Source: Streptomyces sp. KMM 9044
GTDB lineage: Bacteria; Actinomycetota; Actinomycetes; Streptomycetales; Streptomycetaceae
Reading direction: 5' to 3'
NCBI RefSeq assembly: GCF_024701375.2
Contig: NZ_CP113910.1
Span: 5,270,001-5,334,000, forward strand
Length of the DNA: 64,000 nucleotides
The position numbers and the translations under genes were made by a program. Below the pieces are notes generated by a model, which worked only from the letters and a program-made list of their open reading frames with translations, was not told where the DNA came from and did no database searches. Below, piece by piece: positions 16,691-26,075 of this stretch (position 1 is its first letter; every line of letters begins with the position of its first letter).

Positions 16691-17235
16691 AAGCGTGGTC
16701 CGCTACGGATAGGTACCCATCACGCTCCACCACGCGCCTTGGCCCGCAGCCCGCCGTTCACGACGGAGCGTAACCGTGCGCGGCAGCCCGATTCCAGCGG
16801 TGCCCTCTGCAACGCGGCGGCGATCCGGTGACGCTGAAGACGAGATCGTTTTCTACTTCTCGAGAGCGGTGCTCGTTCGGAGCGGATACGAACCGGTGTG
16901 GCGAACGCCTAACCGATCCCCATCCGAGCGGGATCGCGGGGGATGCAGCCGGATGGAAACGGGTGGCTATGTCCGCCGTTTCGGCATCGTCGCAGGTGAG
17001 GGGGCGTCACGCTTTTGGGTTCGATTCCCACCTGCCCCACTCGGCATCCCCGGGCAGAATCGTTCTGACCTGGGAAAACGCGTTTTCCGGGGGCGTTTCG
17101 CGTGCAGCGTTCGCCGCGCGTAGGTGCAGCAAACGTGAGGCTTCGGTCTTTCCAAGCAGGTATCGCACGGCTGTGACCTGGCCTTTTGTTGCCCTCGTGT
17201 CCGTGGGAGCGTTAAGGGCGGTCCCACGGCCGCAC
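16691..17235. other. Non-coding stretch with a tRNA-like T-arm
   Basis: I see no convincing gene. Bases 17013-17038 read GGGTTCGATTCCC followed by ACCTGCCCCA, which looks like the T-arm and acceptor 3' half of a tRNA. No GGGGCAG 5' half is present upstream. Tyrosine-recombinase elements leave such 3' tRNA halves as attachment-site scars. The evidence is a short motif only. Confidence 0.3.
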
Positions 17236-17328
17236 CTACCGGTCCATGTTGCTAGTGGCGAGCCGGGTCCCGTCAGGCGAGACCGCCACTGAGTGCACCT
17301 CACCGGTGTGACTGGTGAGGGTTTTGGT
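17236..17328 (-). pseudogene. WD40-repeat fragment
   Basis: The minus strand encodes TSHTGEVHSVAVSPDGTRL ending in ATSNMDR and a stop, one WD40 blade as found in actinobacterial kinase- or NACHT-linked WD40 proteins. The rest is missing. Confidence 0.6.
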
Positions 17329-17379
17329 GCATGAGGTTGTCAAACGCCTCCTGCTGGCGGGGGGTCTCGTTGGGCGCCG

Positions 17380-17523
17380 GAGAACATCGACGCCCTCGAC
17401 TTCGAGCTCACCGAGGCCCAGAGGGACGCCAACGCCACCCCGGAAGCCGGCACGTAGCTCTTCTTCGACCACCGCGACCCGGAGATGGTCGCCTGGCTGA
17501 GCGCGCGTCGCCTGGATTCCTGA
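17380..17523 (+). pseudogene. Aldo/keto reductase, C-terminal fragment with nonsense codon
   Basis: The frame reads ENIDALDFELTEAQRD, then an in-frame TAG at 17455-17457, then LFFDHRDPEMVAWLSARR. This is the typical end of actinobacterial aldo/keto reductases (substrate/NADPH barrel C-terminus). The first 80 percent is absent. Confidence 0.75.
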
Positions 17524-17738
17524 CCTCCTGCGGTGGGTAGGGGCGATGCTCGCTCCCAGGAGCGTATGCCCGCGAGGTCATCATGGAGCAGGGGGTCACG
17601 ATCATGCTCAGCGTCCGATACGCCCCCGAGTAAACGGTCGCGCCCTGGTCACGTGGATCGTGAGCCCGTGCCTGTGTCCTGCGAAGGCTGACGGATGCTG
17701 TCAAGAGCCGAGGCGTGGCCCGTGGGTATGCGCCTGGT

Positions 17739-18002
17739 TCACCGTTCGTAGTGGAAGCGGCATGCCACCACGTGGATGATGGTGTTCTCATCGATGCGGT
17801 ACACCAGTCGGTGTTCGGAGTTGATGCGCCGCGACCAGTAGCCGGAGAGGTCGTTCCGCAGCGGTTCGGGCTTGCCGATTCCTTCGTGGCCGCCCCGGTC
17901 GATGTCGGCGATCAGCTGGTTGATGCGCTTCAGTATTTTGCGGTCGTTCCCCTGCCACCACAGGTAATCGTTCCAACCGTCGTCGACGAACAGCACCTTC
18001 AC
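17739..18002 (-). CDS. yoeB: YoeB-type mRNA endonuclease toxin
   Basis: This 87-residue protein is of normal length for YoeB. It contains WNDYLWWQGNDRKILKRIN at the start, then LSGYWSRRINSEHRLVYRI and ends VVACRFHYER, with the conserved Glu, Arg and C-terminal His-Tyr needed for ribosome-dependent mRNA cleavage. GTG at 18002 overlaps the antitoxin stop by four bases. It appears intact. Confidence 0.9.
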   Translation of the reverse strand: MKVLFVDDGWNDYLWWQGNDRKILKRINQLIADIDRGGHEGIGKPEPLRNDLSGYWSRRINSEHRLVYRIDENTIIHVVACRFHYER

Positions 18003-18280
18003 GCGGCGCCCCGCCCGGCCTCGTCATCGGGATCCACCAGCTCGCGAAGTGCACCCTGGCCGGCCCGGTCCTGCTCGATGGACCTGCGCAGGCGCTCGGC
18101 CATCGCGGGTGACCGCAGCAGGTAATCGGTCTCTTTCAGTGCCTCGTACTCGGCGAGCGAGACGACGACCATCGGCTCATGGCCAGTCCGGGTGATGACC
18201 AGCTCCTCGGCGTCGTTCTCCACCGCGTCGAGGGCGTCGGCGATGCCCGCGCGTAGCTCGGTGACACTCATCGTCTTCAT
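17999..18280 (-). CDS. yefM: YefM/Phd-type antitoxin
   Basis: This is a 93-residue Phd/YefM-fold antitoxin beginning MKTMSVTELRAGIADALDAV with the family's HEPMVVVSLAEYEALKET core and a charged C-terminal arm for toxin binding. The start at 18280 is preferred; an internal ATG at 18271 is possible. Just upstream, at 18283-18299, CGTAC occurs twice (CGTAC..ACGATAA..CGTAC) and may form the operator. Confidence 0.88.
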   Translation of the reverse strand: MKTMSVTELRAGIADALDAVENDAEELVITRTGHEPMVVVSLAEYEALKETDYLLRSPAMAERLRRSIEQDRAGQGALRELVDPDDEAGRGAA

Positions 18281-18385
18281 GACGTACACGATAACGTACA
18301 GAGGGGATCCCCGTGTGGCTGATCGCAATCCGCTCCGGAGGGAGTGTTCAATGAACCGCGGATCCGATGATCGAGGAGACGCCAG

Positions 18386-18507
18386 ATGAGCGACACCACC
18401 ATCGAGCGGATACCGGGCAGCGAGTCGGCGGTGGCCGTGCCGGCGAGCGATGAGCAGTTGGTTGCGATGCTCGTGGACCGGGCCCGCAGCGAGGGTCTGC
18501 AGCCGGC
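18386..18507 (+). pseudogene. IS256-family transposase, N-terminal fragment
   Basis: The frame opens with an ATG and MSDTTIERIPGSESAV, then LVAMLVDRARSEGLQ, the start of an IS256 (mutator-type) transposase. The match ends at about 18505, where the left part of an IS3-type element begins. Confidence 0.7.
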
Positions 18508-18627
18508 TGGGAAGTGCCGTCGGGGCTTTCCCCCTGAGTGTGGACACCTTGGACACTGGGCCTTGAGGGGCCGGATGACCTTCCCCTCGTAGCGGAGAGG
18601 CCGTGACTGCAGGGGAAGTTGGGAGTC

Positions 18628-18846
18628 ATGGCGGAGAAGAGGCGGAAGTTCGACGCGGAGTTCCGTGAGGGGGCTGTGCGTATCGTGACCGAGACAGGCA
18701 AGCCGCTCGCGCAGGTCGCGAGGGAGCTGGGGATCAACGAGACCACGTTGGCCAGCTGGGTCTCCCGCGCCCGACGGAACGGTGCGGCTGCTGGCGGGCG
18801 GAGCGAGAGCGTCCAGGAGGAACTGGAGCGACTGCGCAGGCGCGGC
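18628..18846 (+). pseudogene. IS3-family OrfA, truncated
   Basis: ATG at 18628 starts MAEKRRKFDAEFREGAVRIV with the helix-turn-helix LAQVARELGINETTLASWV. The frame loses similarity after EELERLRR, at about 18846, where it meets the end of a second, opposite-strand IS3 element. Confidence 0.85.
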
Positions 18847-18849
18847 GGA

Positions 18850-19462
18850 CGTGTACTGCGACCCCCTGTCCGCGTGGAAGATCACCCCGGGGACGTTGCC
18901 ACCGCGGGTCGCCACAGCCATCTTCAGTGCGTCGATGACCAGCTCGGCGCGCATGTGCGAGGCCATCGACCAGCCGAGCACCCGGCGTGAGCAGATCTCG
19001 ATGACGCAGGCGATACAGCCACGAGCCACCCACCTGCACGTAGGTGATGTCGCCGCACCACTTCTCGTCCAGCCGCGCGGCGGTGAAGCGGCGTCGGACG
19101 AGGTCCGGGGCGGGCGGTGCGAGCCGGTCGGGGATCGTGGTGTGCTGGCGACGCCGCAGATGGCGGCCTTGGAGCCGGTTGACGCGCATCAGGCGCTCGA
19201 CGCGCTTGCGGTTGACCGTGTGTCCGAAGCCGCGCAACTCGGCATGGGCGCGCCGGACTCCGTAGGTGCCCTTGTGCTCGGTGTGGATCTCACGGATCTC
19301 CGCGAGCAGGGCGTCGTCGTCGGCCTGCCGCTTCTGGCGGGACGTCGCGCCGGCGGTCCACCGGTAGTAGCCCGAGCGCGAGACCCGAAGGACCCGGCAT
19401 ATCCGCTGAACGCCGAAGGCCTGGGCGTGGGCGGAGACGAAGTCCCAGCGGTGGGTCTTCAC
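18850..19462 (-). pseudogene. IS3-family OrfB, frameshifted and 3' truncated
   Basis: A GTG at 19462 overlaps the OrfA stop. The frame contains the HTH_21 region (GTYGVRRAHAELRGFG) and the first catalytic Asp (CGDITYVQVGGSWLY). Near 19015 the frame shifts and continues as ACVIEICSRRVLGWSM and FHADRGSQYTS with the second Asp. The segment with the catalytic Glu is cut off at the junction near 18850. Confidence 0.85.
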
Positions 19463-19830
19463 TTCATCTCCTGGGCGAAATACGCCGTTGCCCGGCGCAG
19501 GGTCTCTCGCTCGAGCTCCCACTCCTTCTCCGCCTTGCGCAGCCGGCCGTTCTCCGCGCGCAGCCGGGCCAGCTCCTCGTCCCGGCTCTCCGCGCCCTGC
19601 TCGCCGTGGCCATGAGCGCGGCCCGCGTGCTCGTCGGCCTGGCGCACCCGGCTCCGCAGCGTCTCGCCGGTCACCCCGACGTCCGCCGCGACCGCCGCGT
19701 ACGTGCGCTTCCCGCCCGCCGCGCGGTACAGCGCGACAGCGTCGTTCCTGAACTCCGCCGGATACGGAGACCTGCGTTCCACCGGAACACCTTCCCTTGG
19801 ATCTGCACGATCCATTGTCAGAGTGTCCAC
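19459..19830 (-). pseudogene. IS3-family OrfA of a truncated element
   Basis: This 123-residue OrfA has YPAEFRNDAVALYRAAGG, a helix-turn-helix (TYAAVAADVGVTGETL) and a leucine-zipper-like C-terminus (LARLRAENGRLRKAEKEW). It overlaps OrfB in the usual IS3 arrangement. The frame is intact, but the element has lost the end of OrfB, so it is not functional. Confidence 0.8.
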
Positions 19831-20047
19831 GGCACGGGGGTCGCCTCACCGGTGGACGCACCCTCCTGACCCGGCACCGCCGCCCGGCGGACGCCGACGA
19901 CCGGCCGCGATCCCCCGACCGGGCTTTTTCCTGTGGCGGTACGGGTCGTCCGGGACGGGTGACGGGAATCCGCGCCACGTGTGCCGTCTTCGGCAGCATG
20001 ACGGCGATGTCCGGACCTTCGTCCGCGGCCGGGGCGTCCGCTCCGGC

Positions 20048-20722
20048 TCAGGGCAGGTGGCGGGCCAGGGCAGTGGCCAGGGCCTCCCGTACCTCCTGCG
20101 GAGGGCGGGGGCCCGCCCGGTCGGTGTCGGCGGTGACGGCCGCGGCGACCGTGTGGAGTGGGGCGCCGGACAGACGGGAGGTCTCGCGCAGGATGTGCCA
20201 GGCGGCGTCCGAGCCGCAGCCGTGGGCGGCCATGAGGATGCCGCGGGCCCGGTCGACGGCCAAACGGGCGGCGATCTCCCGCCGGAGCTGTTCGACCTCG
20301 TCCTCCCGTACCCGCACAGGTGGCCGCCGCGCCGGTCCCGGGGCCGTCACCGGGGTGGGGACGTCGCCCCGGCTCCGGGAGCGCAGGGGATCGGCCGGGT
20401 CCAGGCCGACGAGCGCCAGGATGCGCCGAGGCTGACCGCTCCAGCGGGTGGCCGTGACCGGCACCGACCGCCGACTGCCGTGGTCGCGCAGGACGTCCAG
20501 GAACCGCAGTCCCGCCGTGTCCATGAAACGCACGCCGCTCATGTCCAGGTCGACCCGGGCCGCGCGGGCGGGCAGCTGGGCCAGCTTTCGGGCGAGGGCG
20601 TCGGCGCTGCCGTGGACCAGTTCACCGCGCGGGGTGAGCAGGGCCCGGTTCCCGTCCATGCGCCCACCGATGACCAGCGTGTGTCGTCTTCCCGAGGAAG
20701 GGGGTGGAGCCGCGAAGGTCAT
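20048..20722 (-). CDS. STAS-ANTAR regulator
   Basis: This 224-residue protein has an N-terminal STAS-like domain (ALLTPRGELVHGSADAL with DMSGVRFMDTAGLRFLDVL near residues 60-78, the region phosphorylated in anti-sigma antagonists). The C-terminal ANTAR domain (residues about 140-200, LRREIAARLAVDRARGILMA then AWHILRETSRLS) normally binds RNA hairpins to prevent termination. The combination suggests a stress-signalling antiterminator. It lies just downstream of the MreB-like gene on the same strand, 214 bases apart. Confidence 0.8.
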   Translation of the reverse strand: MTFAAPPPSSGRRHTLVIGGRMDGNRALLTPRGELVHGSADALARKLAQLPARAARVDLDMSGVRFMDTAGLRFLDVLRDHGSRRSVPVTATRWSGQPRRILALVGLDPADPLRSRSRGDVPTPVTAPGPARRPPVRVREDEVEQLRREIAARLAVDRARGILMAAHGCGSDAAWHILRETSRLSGAPLHTVAAAVTADTDRAGPRPPQEVREALATALARHLP

Positions 20723-20936
20723 GTCACCGCCTGGTTCGGTATGCGTGCGGGCCGTCGGGCGTGCTGGTCGGGTGCCGTGGACCGGGCGGCAGGAGGTGCG
20801 GGAGTGCGGGGCGGGACGTATACGGTCCGTGCAGTACTCGCGGAAGCGCCTGCCCGGTTTGCCGCGCCCTACACCCCTCGTTCGCGCACCGGCCGGAATT
20901 CCGGCCGGTTACGGCCGGTTACGGCCGGCCGGTGGC

Positions 20937-21974
20937 TCAGGTAGCCAGCGGGTTCAGCACCAGGGGGGCGATCTTGCCCTCCAGCATGGCGCCCAGGCCC
21001 TGGACGGCGCACACGTCCGGCCGCTCGGCGATGTGGACCGGCATGCCCGTCGCCTGCCGCAGCATCTGGTCGAGACCCGGCAGCAGGGCGCTGCCGCCGA
21101 CCATCATGATCCCGCGGTCGGCGAGGTCGGCGACCAGGTCGGGCGGGCAGCCCCGCAGCACCTTGCCGATCCCGTCCAGTACGGCCGTCAGCGGGGTCTG
21201 GATGGCGTGCCGTACGGCCGCCGTGTCGACCTTGACCGAGCGGGCGAGGCCGGTGGCGACGTCCCGGCCGTGGATCTCCGTCGACTCCGGGCCGTGCGGG
21301 GTGAGCCCGTTGCCGGACAGGGCCACCTGCAGCGGCCGTACGGACTGGCTCGGCAGCATCAGCTCGTGCTGGTGGCGCAGGTGCTGGATGATGGCGTGGT
21401 CCACGGCGTCCCCGCCGACGGACATGCGCTCCGCCGTCACGATCGAGCCGAGCGAGAGCACGGCCACCTGCGTGGTCGCCGCCCCGCACACCAGGATCAT
21501 GGTCGCCTCGGGACGCTCCACGGGCAGTCCGCAGCCGACGGCGGCCGCGATGAGCGTGTCGACCAGCTCCACCCGGCGGGCGCCCAGCCCGACCAGCGTC
21601 TCGATCGTGGCGCGCTGGGCCAGCGGATCGGCGTCGTGCGGGGTGGCTGCCGCGGCGCGCAGCCGGGGCCTGCGGCGCAGGGTGCGGCGGATCCGTTCGC
21701 CGAGCAGATGGCGCAGCATGCGCTGCGCCATCTCGATGTCGACGACGGTGCCGCCCGAGACGGGCCGTACGACACGGATGTAGCTCGGCGTCCGTCCGGT
21801 CATCCGTTCCGCGAGCTCACCGACCGCGATCAGCGCACCGGTACGGGTGTTCACGGCGGCGGCGGACGGCTGGTCGACGACGAGCCCGGCACCCTTGACG
21901 TAGACCCGGGTACGGGCCGCTCCCAGGTCGACGGCGAAGTGGCAGCGGCGCAACTGCTCCAGACTGGCGGTCAC
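20937..21974 (-). CDS. MreB/Mbl-like actin homologue
   Basis: This 345-residue protein has the actin ATPase phosphate-1 loop (FAVDLGAARTRVYVKG), a phosphate-2-like segment (ATMILVCGAATTQVAVLSLG) and an adenosine motif (GIMMVGGSALLPGLDQML), in MreB order. GTG at 21974 follows a GGGAGGATC ribosome site; longer readings lack one. The ends diverge from canonical MreB, and there is no mreC/mreD here, so it fits the additional Mbl-like paralogue that streptomycetes carry beside matB. It probably acts in spore-wall or envelope patterning. Confidence 0.82.
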   Translation of the reverse strand: MTASLEQLRRCHFAVDLGAARTRVYVKGAGLVVDQPSAAAVNTRTGALIAVGELAERMTGRTPSYIRVVRPVSGGTVVDIEMAQRMLRHLLGERIRRTLRRRPRLRAAAATPHDADPLAQRATIETLVGLGARRVELVDTLIAAAVGCGLPVERPEATMILVCGAATTQVAVLSLGSIVTAERMSVGGDAVDHAIIQHLRHQHELMLPSQSVRPLQVALSGNGLTPHGPESTEIHGRDVATGLARSVKVDTAAVRHAIQTPLTAVLDGIGKVLRGCPPDLVADLADRGIMMVGGSALLPGLDQMLRQATGMPVHIAERPDVCAVQGLGAMLEGKIAPLVLNPLAT

Positions 21975-22349
21975 GGCAGATCCTCCCGAGTGCGCGGTTC
22001 TGCGGGCCGCCGGACGGCGAACCTCAGGACCATCGTGCGCGCGGGCGGGAGCCACCGCCTGTTGTGGAGGGCCGGGCGGGGGGCCGCTGAACGGGGGTGG
22101 GGCACGGCAACCGCAGGGACGGCCCCGAGCCTTTCACCGGCCCCGTCCCCGTCGGGGGCTCGGCCGAGGTGCTGCGGGAAGAAGGCGGTGGCCGCCTCCC
22201 CACCGATGCCGATGCCGATGCCGATGCCGATGCCGTCACCGACGCGGGCGCGGGTGGTCGTGGGCGGCCCGGTCCTGTGCTCCGCCTGCCGCACGTGGGA
22301 CGAGGTTCGGGGCCGGAGGCGACCGCGTGGGCCGCGGGTGGCCCCCGGT
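21975..22349. other. Intergenic region with a GATGCC tandem repeat
   Basis: No gene is supported. Five exact copies of GATGCC lie at 22205-22234. The region contains the upstream signals for the MreB-like gene and the 3' flank of the carboxyltransferase gene. The open frames across the repeat (Gly-Ile or Asp-Ala runs) look accidental. Confidence 0.55.
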
Positions 22350-23729
22350 TCACCTGTCGTCGTGACGGCGACCGGGGTCGTGGGCGTGGTGGCCGACGAT
22401 GCCCCGTACGACGCCCAGGTCCACCAGGTCCTGGGGGCGGACGCGGAGCTGGTCCGCCGTGGCCCCGGCCTCCTGAGGGGGGCGCTTGAGGATCGCCGCC
22501 GCGAGTTCCGGGGCGATCACCGAGAAGTAGCTGTCGGGTGCGGCCCAGGTGTTGCCCGGTGCCGCCAGGGCCAGCGCGCCGCCGGAGCCGCCCTCGCCGA
22601 CGACGAGCGTGGTGACCGGGGTGCGGGCGGCGGCCACCGCGGCGAACAGGTCGGCGATGGCCGTCCCCGCGCCCTGCCGTTCCGCCTCCGCGTCGTTGGC
22701 CGCGCCCGGGGTGTCCACCAGGGTCAGCACCGGGATGCCGAGCCGGTCCGCGAGCCGGATCAGCCGGGCGGCGGTGCGGTACCCGGCGGGACGGGTCGCC
22801 GTCCCGGTCTGCGCCGCGTAGGCGACCGTACGGCCCTCGTGCTCGCCGAAGCCGCAGAGCACGCCCTGCGGATCGGTGCCGCCGCAGCGGTCGCCGTTGA
22901 TCGCCACGCGGTGGGTGAAGTACGCGTCCAGGTAGGCGTGTGCGCGGGGGCGTTCGGGGGAGCGGGCACGCTGTACGGCGTCCCGGCCGGTGGCCGGAAG
23001 GCCGCCCGGGCCCGTGCCCAGCGGTTGCGGTGGAGCGACCGGGGTGGTGGACGGGCGGGTCAGCAGCCGCAGCCACCGGCCCAGCGTGCCACGCAGGTCC
23101 TCCGGCGGGACCACGGCGTCCACCGTGCCCGCCGCCACCTGCGCCTCGGCCGTGTACGCCGCCGGGTCGGCGTCCGCCGGGCGGACCCGCGAGCCGGCGA
23201 AGCCGACCTGTGCGCCGGGCAGCGCGAGGACCACGTCGGCGCCCGCGCCCAGGGTGGCCCAGCCGCCGCCCGTCGTCGGATCCCGGACCACCGCGATCTG
23301 TACCGGCCCGGCTTCCCTGGTGAGCACCGACTCACGTACCACCCGCTGGAGTTGGGTGAGGGCGAGCATGCCCTCCTGCATCCGGCTGCCGCCGGTGGCG
23401 ACCAGGGGGACGACCGGTAGCCGGTGCTCGCGGGCGTACGCGTACGCCGACACCAGCCGGTCGCCGGTGCGTTCGCCCAGCGAACCGCCGAGGAAGCCGA
23501 ACTCGAAGGCGATCAGCACGGCCCGGACGCCTCCGACCAGGGCGGTGCCGCAGACCACCGACTCCTGCTCACCGGTGCGCTCGGCCGCACCGGCGCGCAG
23601 GGCGTCGTAACCCGGCCAGCCGAGCGGGCCGTCGGGGGCGGACTCCCGGACGGGGTGAGGGAGTTCGGTGAACGTGGAAGCGTCGGCGACGCGCGCGACG
23701 GTCTCGCGTGCGGAGAGCCGGTCAGTCAT
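22350..23729 (-). CDS. Acyl-CoA carboxyltransferase-like (AccD/AccA fusion type)
   Basis: This 459-residue protein carries both halves of a biotin-dependent carboxyltransferase. The N-terminal half has FEFGFLGGSLGERTGDRLV and PLVATGGSRMQEGMLAL; the C-terminal half has AGYRTAARLIRLADRLGIPV, LTLVDTPGAANDAEAE and VVGEGGSGGALALA. It lacks the zinc ribbon of bacterial AccD. The start overlaps the end of matB by eight bases, so the two are coupled. With matB it probably manages a malonyl-CoA pool, either by carboxylation or as a decarboxylase partner; which is not decided by sequence. Confidence 0.8.
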   Translation of the reverse strand: MTDRLSARETVARVADASTFTELPHPVRESAPDGPLGWPGYDALRAGAAERTGEQESVVCGTALVGGVRAVLIAFEFGFLGGSLGERTGDRLVSAYAYAREHRLPVVPLVATGGSRMQEGMLALTQLQRVVRESVLTREAGPVQIAVVRDPTTGGGWATLGAGADVVLALPGAQVGFAGSRVRPADADPAAYTAEAQVAAGTVDAVVPPEDLRGTLGRWLRLLTRPSTTPVAPPQPLGTGPGGLPATGRDAVQRARSPERPRAHAYLDAYFTHRVAINGDRCGGTDPQGVLCGFGEHEGRTVAYAAQTGTATRPAGYRTAARLIRLADRLGIPVLTLVDTPGAANDAEAERQGAGTAIADLFAAVAAARTPVTTLVVGEGGSGGALALAAPGNTWAAPDSYFSVIAPELAAAILKRPPQEAGATADQLRVRPQDLVDLGVVRGIVGHHAHDPGRRHDDR

Positions 23730-25188
23730 GACGCAGCGCCCGCTTCATGATCTTCCCCATGTCGTTGCGGGGGAGCGAGGTGAGGTGATGGAGTACCCGC
23801 GGACGCTTGTGCGGGGCCAGACGGTGGGCGACATGGTCCGCCAACTCATCGAGAGCAGCGGGCGACTGAGGATTCGCCGGGACGATCCACGCCACGATCC
23901 GCTCGCCCAGGTCGGCGTCCGGCTCCCCGGTCACCGCGGCCTCCCGGACGCCGGGGTGTTCCAGCAGCGCGTTCTCGATCTCCCCGGCACCGATCTTGTA
24001 ACCCCCGCTCTTGATCAGGTCGGTGGCCTTGCGGCCGACGATCCGGACACAGCCGCCGGCATCGCGCACCGCCATGTCACCGGTACGGAACCAGCCGTCG
24101 GCGGTGAAGGCGCCCGCGGTGGCGTCCGGCCGGTTCAGGTACTCGGTGAACAGGTTCGGGCCGCGCACCTGGATCTCGCCCACGGTCTCACCGTCGTACG
24201 CCGTCACCGGGGACCCGTCCTCCTCCACCAGCCGCAGCTCCACGCCCGGCAGCGGCACACCCACGGTGCCGGGGCGGGCCTCGCCGTCCGCGCGGACGCT
24301 GGTGTTCATCAGCGTCTCCGTCATGCCGTACCGCTCGACGACCCGGCGTCCGGTGGCCGCCGCGATCCGCTCGTGGTCGTGCACGGGCAGCGCCGCCGAC
24401 CCCGACACCAGCAGCCGCGCCCCGGCCAGCGCCGTGGCCAGCTCCGGCTCGGTGGACAGCGACTCCGCGACGCGGTGGTACATCGTCGGCACGCCGAACA
24501 GCATGGTCGCGCCGGTGCTCAGCTCCCGGGTCACCCCCTGGATGGTGAACCTGCCGAGGTGACGCACCGAGCCGCCCCGGCGCAGCGGACCCAGGACGCC
24601 CAGGACGAGACCGTGCACATGGAACAGGGGGAGCCCGTGGACGAGGACGTCGTCGCCGGTCCACTGCCAGGCGTCGGCGAGCGCGTCCAGGGTGGTGGCG
24701 ATCGCACGGCGGGGGATGACGGCGCCCTTGGGCGGGCCGGTGGTGCCGGAGGTGTAGACGACCAGGGCCGGGTCCTCGTCGCCCGCGCTGTCCCCGGGGA
24801 ACGTGCCCGGGGTGCGGTCGGCGGGGTCGACGTCCAGGCGGGGCAGGCCGGCCAGTGCCTCCGGGAGCTCCTGGCCGGGCGCGGTGAGGACCAGGTCCGG
24901 GGTGCTGTCGGACAGGATGTGGCCGAGTTCCCTCCCGCCCGACTTCGGGTTCAGGGGCACCACGGTCACTCCGGCGAGCAGTGCCGCGGTGACCGCGACC
25001 GCCGTCTCCAGCGTCGGCGTCGCCCAGACGGCGACCCGCCGCGCCTCGCGGACGGCCCCGGCGACCGGGCCGGCCACGGCGGCGAGTTCCCCGTACGTCA
25101 GTGAGCGCTCGCCGAACCGGAGGGCGGGCCGGCCGGAGGCGGAGCCGCCGGCCCGGCTGTCGGCCAGGGCCGGGAAGAGAGAGGACAC
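23722..25188 (-). CDS. matB: Malonyl-CoA ligase, acyl-CoA synthetase family
   Basis: This 488-residue ANL-family ligase joins malonate (or methylmalonate) to CoA with ATP. The motifs are in order: the P-loop VVYTSGTTGPPKGAV near residue 148, ERYGMTETLMNTS, WFRTGDMAVRDAGG, and the C-terminal Lys region RNDMGKIMKRALR. MatB-specific features include the VYTSGTTGPPKGA loop and IVGRKATDLIKSGGYKIG. The length is typical. It is coupled to the carboxyltransferase-like gene behind it. Confidence 0.88.
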   Translation of the reverse strand: MSSLFPALADSRAGGSASGRPALRFGERSLTYGELAAVAGPVAGAVREARRVAVWATPTLETAVAVTAALLAGVTVVPLNPKSGGRELGHILSDSTPDLVLTAPGQELPEALAGLPRLDVDPADRTPGTFPGDSAGDEDPALVVYTSGTTGPPKGAVIPRRAIATTLDALADAWQWTGDDVLVHGLPLFHVHGLVLGVLGPLRRGGSVRHLGRFTIQGVTRELSTGATMLFGVPTMYHRVAESLSTEPELATALAGARLLVSGSAALPVHDHERIAAATGRRVVERYGMTETLMNTSVRADGEARPGTVGVPLPGVELRLVEEDGSPVTAYDGETVGEIQVRGPNLFTEYLNRPDATAGAFTADGWFRTGDMAVRDAGGCVRIVGRKATDLIKSGGYKIGAGEIENALLEHPGVREAAVTGEPDADLGERIVAWIVPANPQSPAALDELADHVAHRLAPHKRPRVLHHLTSLPRNDMGKIMKRALRHD

Positions 25189-25427
25189 GCGTCGTACTCC
25201 TTGACCGTCGGGTGGTGAGGTGGCCTGGTGCGGGGCGGGCGGGCGGGCGGGCCGTGGGGCGTGAGGTCGTGCGGCCGGCCTTCATGGTCGCCGACGTGCG
25301 GCGCGGGCGGCAGGCGGGGTCAGCCGTGCGTCCTGTCGGCCTCGCGGTCGGCCAGTCGCTGGTATGCCGTGGAGGGGGGCCCGCCGTCTTCGGCGCAGCC
25401 CTCGTGACCCCCGGGTGGTGGACGCGA

Positions 25428-26075
25428 TCATCCGGGCGGCGGCCCGCCGGCTCCGGTCCGTGGGCCGGGCGCAGTCCGTTGCAGCAGGCCCCAGGTGAAC
25501 TCCGCGACCACCTCGTGCCGCACGCCCCGCACGTCCGGTGCGACGAGGGCGAGACCCCACCGGGTGGGGGCGGTGCCTTCGAGCGGGCGGGCCGGGGCGA
25601 AGGCGCGGGCGGCCTCGCCGACCGTGCAGGACCAGGGCGTCAGGTCCTCGACGGTGCGCAGCACGGGCGGGCCGGCGTCGGGCGCGCGGACCAGCCACTC
25701 GTTCCAGACGGTGCCGTCGGGCGCGGTGAGGATCTCGAAACGGAGGTCCGGCCAGAGCGGGAGCCGCCACCGCGACGCCTCGCAGTCGAGGTCGCCGATC
25801 CGGCGCCGGGCCCGGGACTCCGGCTCGCCGAGCACGGACCGGTACCTGGAACGGGCCGGACGGGAGCGCGGCGAGCGGACCGTGGCCTGCCAGCGCTTGT
25901 TGGCCTCGCGCATTCTGGCGAGGGAGACGCCCAGTTCGTGACGGGCGTCCTCGACCGGGCCGGGATTGTGGTCCGCCATGCGGCGCAGCAGGACGAGCTG
26001 GAAGTCGAGCGGGGTGAAGGGGCCGGACGGGCCGGACGGGCTACCGGGGGTTCTCGCGGAAGGCACGGGAACCAT
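25428..26075 (-). CDS. Conserved unknown protein, last gene of the glycan operon
   Basis: This 215-residue soluble protein contains FQLVLLRRMADHNPGPVEDA and LGVSLARMREANKRWQATV, a helical Arg-rich middle (RSRYRSVLGEPESRARRRIG) and a beta-rich C-terminal half with WNEWLVRAPD. No family is recognised. ATG at 26075 overlaps the end of the FkbM gene by 35 bases; an internal ATG at 25979 is possible but lacks a ribosome site. The coupling makes it part of the operon. Confidence 0.65.
   Translation of the reverse strand: MVPVPSARTPGSPSGPSGPFTPLDFQLVLLRRMADHNPGPVEDARHELGVSLARMREANKRWQATVRSPRSRPARSRYRSVLGEPESRARRRIGDLDCEASRWRLPLWPDLRFEILTAPDGTVWNEWLVRAPDAGPPVLRTVEDLTPWSCTVGEAARAFAPARPLEGTAPTRWGLALVAPDVRGVRHEVVAEFTWGLLQRTAPGPRTGAGGPPPG

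Noticed and set aside
17013..17038. Complete tRNA gene
   Set aside because: Only the T-arm and acceptor 3' half can be drawn. No D-arm, anticodon arm or matching 5' acceptor lies upstream.
22205..22234. Possible CRISPR-like or minisatellite array
   Set aside because: Units are 6 bp with no spacers; it is a simple tandem repeat.
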